Assembly (NCBI GenBank): GCA_030696775.1
Contig: JAUYRN010000027.1
Span: forward strand, 62,001-126,000
DNA length: 64,000 nt
DNA from: Sulfuricurvum sp.
GTDB lineage: Bacteria > Campylobacterota > Campylobacteria > Campylobacterales > Sulfurimonadaceae
Direction: 5' to 3'
Both the position numbers and the translations under genes were made by a program. Below are positions 61,548 to 64,000 of the stretch, piece by piece. How positions within the stretch are numbered: the stretch's first letter is position 1; each line of letters starts with the position of its first letter. Under the pieces are notes generated by a model that did not search any database, was not told the origin of the DNA, and was given only the letters and a program-made list of their open reading frames with translations.

Positions 61548-63380
61548 TTAGTCTACGATTGCGAGAACTTGACCCGCTTCAACTTTATCATTTACTTGTA
61601 CCATAACTGCACTCAAAACACCTGAACGCGGTGCTAAAACATCGATTTCCATTTTCATCGCTTCGAGAATCATAATCTTGTCACCGGCATTGATTGGTGC
61701 ACCCACTTGTGCTAAAAGTTTAAACACAGAACCTGGAAGCTCTGAACGAATTGCGTTTTCATTTGCAACAGGCGCTGCAACTACTGGTGCTGCCACTGCT
61801 GCAACCGCTACTGGAGCTGCTACTGCTACTGATTGAACGTTTGCATTGCCGTCTACGATTTGCACGTTGTATTGTTGTCCGTCTACGATTACCGTGTAAG
61901 TACCATTTGCCATTGTGAAATTCTCCTGTTTTAGTGTTGATTGAATTGATTGAGTTACATCAGCCGTTTTTAGGCTGTTTTTTCGAACGTTTACGGTTGC
62001 TTCCCCTTTGAGGAATGCAATCCCTTTAACATCACATGAAGCAGCAATAAAAATATTTTCATCACTGGCTTCAAGACCTTCGTTTGTTAACTGGGTAGTC
62101 CAATAAGCAATTGATTTCTTTTCATCACGATCCGCGATGTCAATTGCATTATCTGTAGTTGGCTCAAGCTTAAGTTGTTCGGCCGCTATACGAATAATCT
62201 CTGCATCAGGAGCCGTTGGTGTTTTACCAAAATAACCTAATACCATCTTACCATAACCTGGAGCTATTTTTTTCCATGGTCCCATAAGAGCATTGTTAAG
62301 TGCTTGCTGAAAATAAAACTGAGACACAGGAGTCACCGACGTACCGTATCCCCCTTTTTCAACCACTTCACGCATTGCACGAATAACTTCAGGGTAACGA
62401 TCCAACATATTGTTATCACGCATCATCTGAGTATTCGCCGTCAATGCACCTCCCGGCATCGGAGAAAATGGAATCAAAGGTGAAACTTGTGTCGCTTCTG
62501 GCGGGATGAAATAGTCTTTCAAACAATCACCCAATACATCTTCGTACTGTAAGATTTTTTCAAGCTCTAAACCACCCAAATCAAAGTTCTTACCCTTGAC
62601 CGCATGCAACATTGTCAGAATATCCGGTTGAGATGTACCACCACTCACAGGAGAAGCTGCCATATCAATACCATCAATACCTGCATCAAGCGCTGCCATA
62701 TAACATGCAACACTTACACCCGCAGTTTCATGTGTATGAAGACGTAAATGTGTCCCTTCAGGAACAAGCTTACGTGCCATTTGAATCGTTTCATAGACTT
62801 TTTGAGGACTTGATGTTCCACTTGCATCTTTGAAACAAATTGAACTGTAAGGGATTCCAGAGTCCAAAATATCTCGAAGAGTTTTTTCATAAAATGCAAC
62901 GTCATGCGCACCCTCACAACCTGGAGGAAGGTCCATCATTGTCACAACGACTTCATGCTTTAGACCATGATGAACAATACGCTCACCAGAATATTTCAAA
63001 TTTTCAACATCATTAAGAGCATCAAAATTTCTAATTGTTGTCGTACCGTGCTTTTTAAACATCTTAGCATGCAAGTCAACCATCTCACGGCTACCCGTAT
63101 CAAGCATAACGGTATTAACACCACGAGCAAGAGTTTGAAGATTGGCATCCGGACCTACGATAGCACGGAACTGATCCATCATATCAAATGCATTTTCATT
63201 TAAATAGAAAAAAAGACTTTGAAAGCGCGCTCCGCCTCCAAATTCGAAATGGGTAATCCCTGCATGAGCCGCAGCTTCAACTGCTGGAAAAAAATCATTC
63301 ATCAGTACGCGTCCGCCAAATACGGATTGAAATCCGTCACGGAATGTTGTATCCATTATGTCGATATATTTTTTTGCCAT
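61548..63380 (-). CDS. pyruvate/oxaloacetate carboxyltransferase subunit with biotin domain (PycB/OadA)
   Basis: This 610-residue protein has an HMGL-like TIM barrel (about 5-290; MDTTFRDGFQSVFGG at its start, TIRNFDALNDV and LHTHETAGV within), the PycB conserved domain, and a Val/Ala/Pro-rich linker. A C-terminal biotinyl domain carries EAMKME (biotin on the lysine). It is the carboxyltransferase part of a two-subunit pyruvate carboxylase or oxaloacetate decarboxylase. The biotin carboxylase (PycA) is not in the window. A His-repeat protein gene precedes it. Confidence 0.9.
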   Translation of the reverse strand: MAKKYIDIMDTTFRDGFQSVFGGRVLMNDFFPAVEAAAHAGITHFEFGGGARFQSLFFYLNENAFDMMDQFRAIVGPDANLQTLARGVNTVMLDTGSREMVDLHAKMFKKHGTTTIRNFDALNDVENLKYSGERIVHHGLKHEVVVTMMDLPPGCEGAHDVAFYEKTLRDILDSGIPYSSICFKDASGTSSPQKVYETIQMARKLVPEGTHLRLHTHETAGVSVACYMAALDAGIDGIDMAASPVSGGTSQPDILTMLHAVKGKNFDLGGLELEKILQYEDVLGDCLKDYFIPPEATQVSPLIPFSPMPGGALTANTQMMRDNNMLDRYPEVIRAMREVVEKGGYGTSVTPVSQFYFQQALNNALMGPWKKIAPGYGKMVLGYFGKTPTAPDAEIIRIAAEQLKLEPTTDNAIDIADRDEKKSIAYWTTQLTNEGLEASDENIFIAASCDVKGIAFLKGEATVNVRKNSLKTADVTQSIQSTLKQENFTMANGTYTVIVDGQQYNVQIVDGNANVQSVAVAAPVAVAAVAAPVVAAPVANENAIRSELPGSVFKLLAQVGAPINAGDKIMILEAMKMEIDVLAPRSGVLSAVMVQVNDKVEAGQVLAIVD

Positions 63381-63484
63381 AATCCCTACTTTTAGTTTTA
63401 TTTATACACCAAAGGAATTCATCCCTTTAGCTATTCTAACCGCTAATGTTACTAAAGCTAGCCTCATTCAAGGCAGAAAACTTC

Positions 63485-63781
63485 TTATTTAGAAGATTTA
63501 TTATGATGATGGATTGCTGCAACGAGGGAAGCAAGCCCAGCTAAACCATTATTTTGACCTGAATTTTCAAGCTCATGATGATGAAGTGCTACAGCGATAG
63601 CCGCAACTCTTGCCCTAACATCATCGTTCTCTAAAGAATGATGATGCAGTGCAGCAGCAATTGCAGCCACTCTGGCACCTTCATGAGTAGGAAACGACTC
63701 ATTCGTACATGCTTGTAACTCTAAGAGGTTTTTAGGCTGCGACTTCGTAAAAAATTTCATTACTCTATCTAGTAATTCCAC
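63485..63781 (-). CDS. His-repeat protein in the oadG position upstream of PycB/OadA
   Basis: This 98-residue protein starts at GTG 63781, which has AGAGGA at good spacing (TTG 63811 and ATG 63760 are alternatives). The C-terminal two thirds are three near-identical units of about 21-24 residues: ARVAAIAAALHHHSLEN, ARVAAIAVALHHHELEN and GLASLVAAIHHHN. Each ends in a His triplet. The unit resembles the C-terminal tail of OadG, the small decarboxylase subunit whose histidines help bind zinc. The TM helix of OadG is absent. Likely binds metal ions; function inferred only. Confidence 0.65.
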   Translation of the reverse strand: MELLDRVMKFFTKSQPKNLLELQACTNESFPTHEGARVAAIAAALHHHSLENDDVRARVAAIAVALHHHELENSGQNNGLAGLASLVAAIHHHNKSSK

Positions 63782-63936
63782 GTCTATGATTCCTCTACTG
63801 ATATTTGACAACGCAACACGTTAGTGTGATTTTAGTATAAAGTTCATTAAAATTAATTTACTGAACCGTTTCAATATAGCTCAAAGATAATTTTGTTACA
63901 ATCCGCACCAATAAATAATGATAAAGAGGTACGCAA

Positions 63937-64000
63937 ATGGATCTTAGTAAAATTGGATATGGCGAAAACCCGGATAAAGTTAAAGCAATTATTGAAATTG
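63937..64000 (+). CDS. ppa: inorganic pyrophosphatase, 5' part (3' end outside window)
   Basis: Only 21 codons are visible: MDLSKIGYGENPDKVKAIIE. This is the characteristic start of soluble family I inorganic pyrophosphatases (the conserved MDLxKIxxGxNPxxxxxxIE pattern). AAAGAGGT is a good ribosome site, and TTACAAT at about 63895-63901 is a likely -10. It is divergent from the His-repeat gene. Confidence 0.8.
   Translation, partial: MDLSKIGYGENPDKVKAIIEI

Noticed and set aside
62612-62833. + strand frame opposite the carboxyltransferase gene
   Set aside because: It lies wholly inside the well-supported PycB/OadA gene on the other strand and has no start signals or recognisable protein.
1-64000. 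tRNA or rRNA genes
   Set aside because: Gene-free intervals were scanned for T-loop motifs and cloverleaf halves and for rRNA-like stretches; none was found.
1-64000. CRISPR array
   Set aside because: No regularly spaced repeats of 25-40 bases; the repeats found are dispersed or paired only.

Overview
The window looks like chromosome from a Campylobacterota (epsilonproteobacterial) organism, most likely a Sulfurimonadaceae / Sulfuricurvum-like sulfur oxidiser. This is inferred from gene content and style: CheV and FliL among housekeeping genes, a PycB/OadA-type biotin carboxylase subunit next to ppa, a MarR-type EPS regulator, many TTG/GTG starts and tight ATGA-coupled operons. The species is not established. 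No rRNA, tRNA, CRISPR array or intact insertion sequence was seen.

Layout: (1) 1-4024, housekeeping genes on +: 3' end of an LptF/LptG-type permease, truA, htpG and a GNAT acetyltransferase. (2) 4025-6920, small accessory genes on - (Cys-rich protein, secreted Asn/Gln/Arg-rich protein, c-type haem-binding protein, SUMF1-type protein) with two copies of a short repeat. (3) 6967-16836, an exopolysaccharide production and export block on -. In transcription order it runs: Gly-rich outer-membrane barrel, lytic transglycosylase, a 917-residue Wza-like protein with about seven SLBB-like units, a Wzz-like protein, then pgaB, pgaC, pgaD. No pgaA porin is present, so the PNAG-type synthase sits behind a Wza/Wzz-type exporter. 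(4) 17074-23745, an FAD reductase, two different priming sugar-phosphate transferases (PHPT and PNPT families), a secreted glycosidase-like lipoprotein and a sugar epimerase. (5) 23746-34742, an A/T-rich O-antigen or capsule cluster on -: glycosyltransferases, Wzy, Wzx, a pyruvyltransferase-like protein, an acyltransferase and an acetyltransferase. (6) 34742-43346, nucleotide-sugar genes (VioA/PerA-like aminotransferase, fcl, gmd, GDP-mannose hydrolase, manC, galE). These are interrupted by small accessory modules: an ORF6N/PLD-like protein, a RelE/ParE toxin-antitoxin pair, a MarR EPS regulator, a GxxExxY protein between direct repeats, and a 19-codon relic of a UDP-sugar dehydrogenase. (7) 43451-64000, core genes: cmoB, a cation efflux gene, a CZB protein, rny, formyl-THF cyclo-ligase, tlpA-ftsY-radA, carbonic anhydrase, mlaE, fliL, acpS, phnA, an HD-GYP gene, thiS, an ankyrin protein, a MidA-like gene, argD, a molybdopterin oxidoreductase, cheV, pycB/oadA, a His-repeat protein and the start of ppa.

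How it fits together: the manC-gmd-fcl genes supply GDP-sugars and the epimerases supply UDP-sugars. The priming transferases load undecaprenyl phosphate, the glycosyltransferases extend the unit, Wzx flips it and Wzy polymerises it. The Wzz/SLBB/barrel genes could export that product, the PgaBCD product, or both. The most notable unexplained items are the PgaA-less hybrid export block and the triple His-repeat protein in the position of oadG. Next come the scars and mini-ORFs that couple translation inside the sugar operon, and the direct-repeat-flanked GxxExxY cassette.
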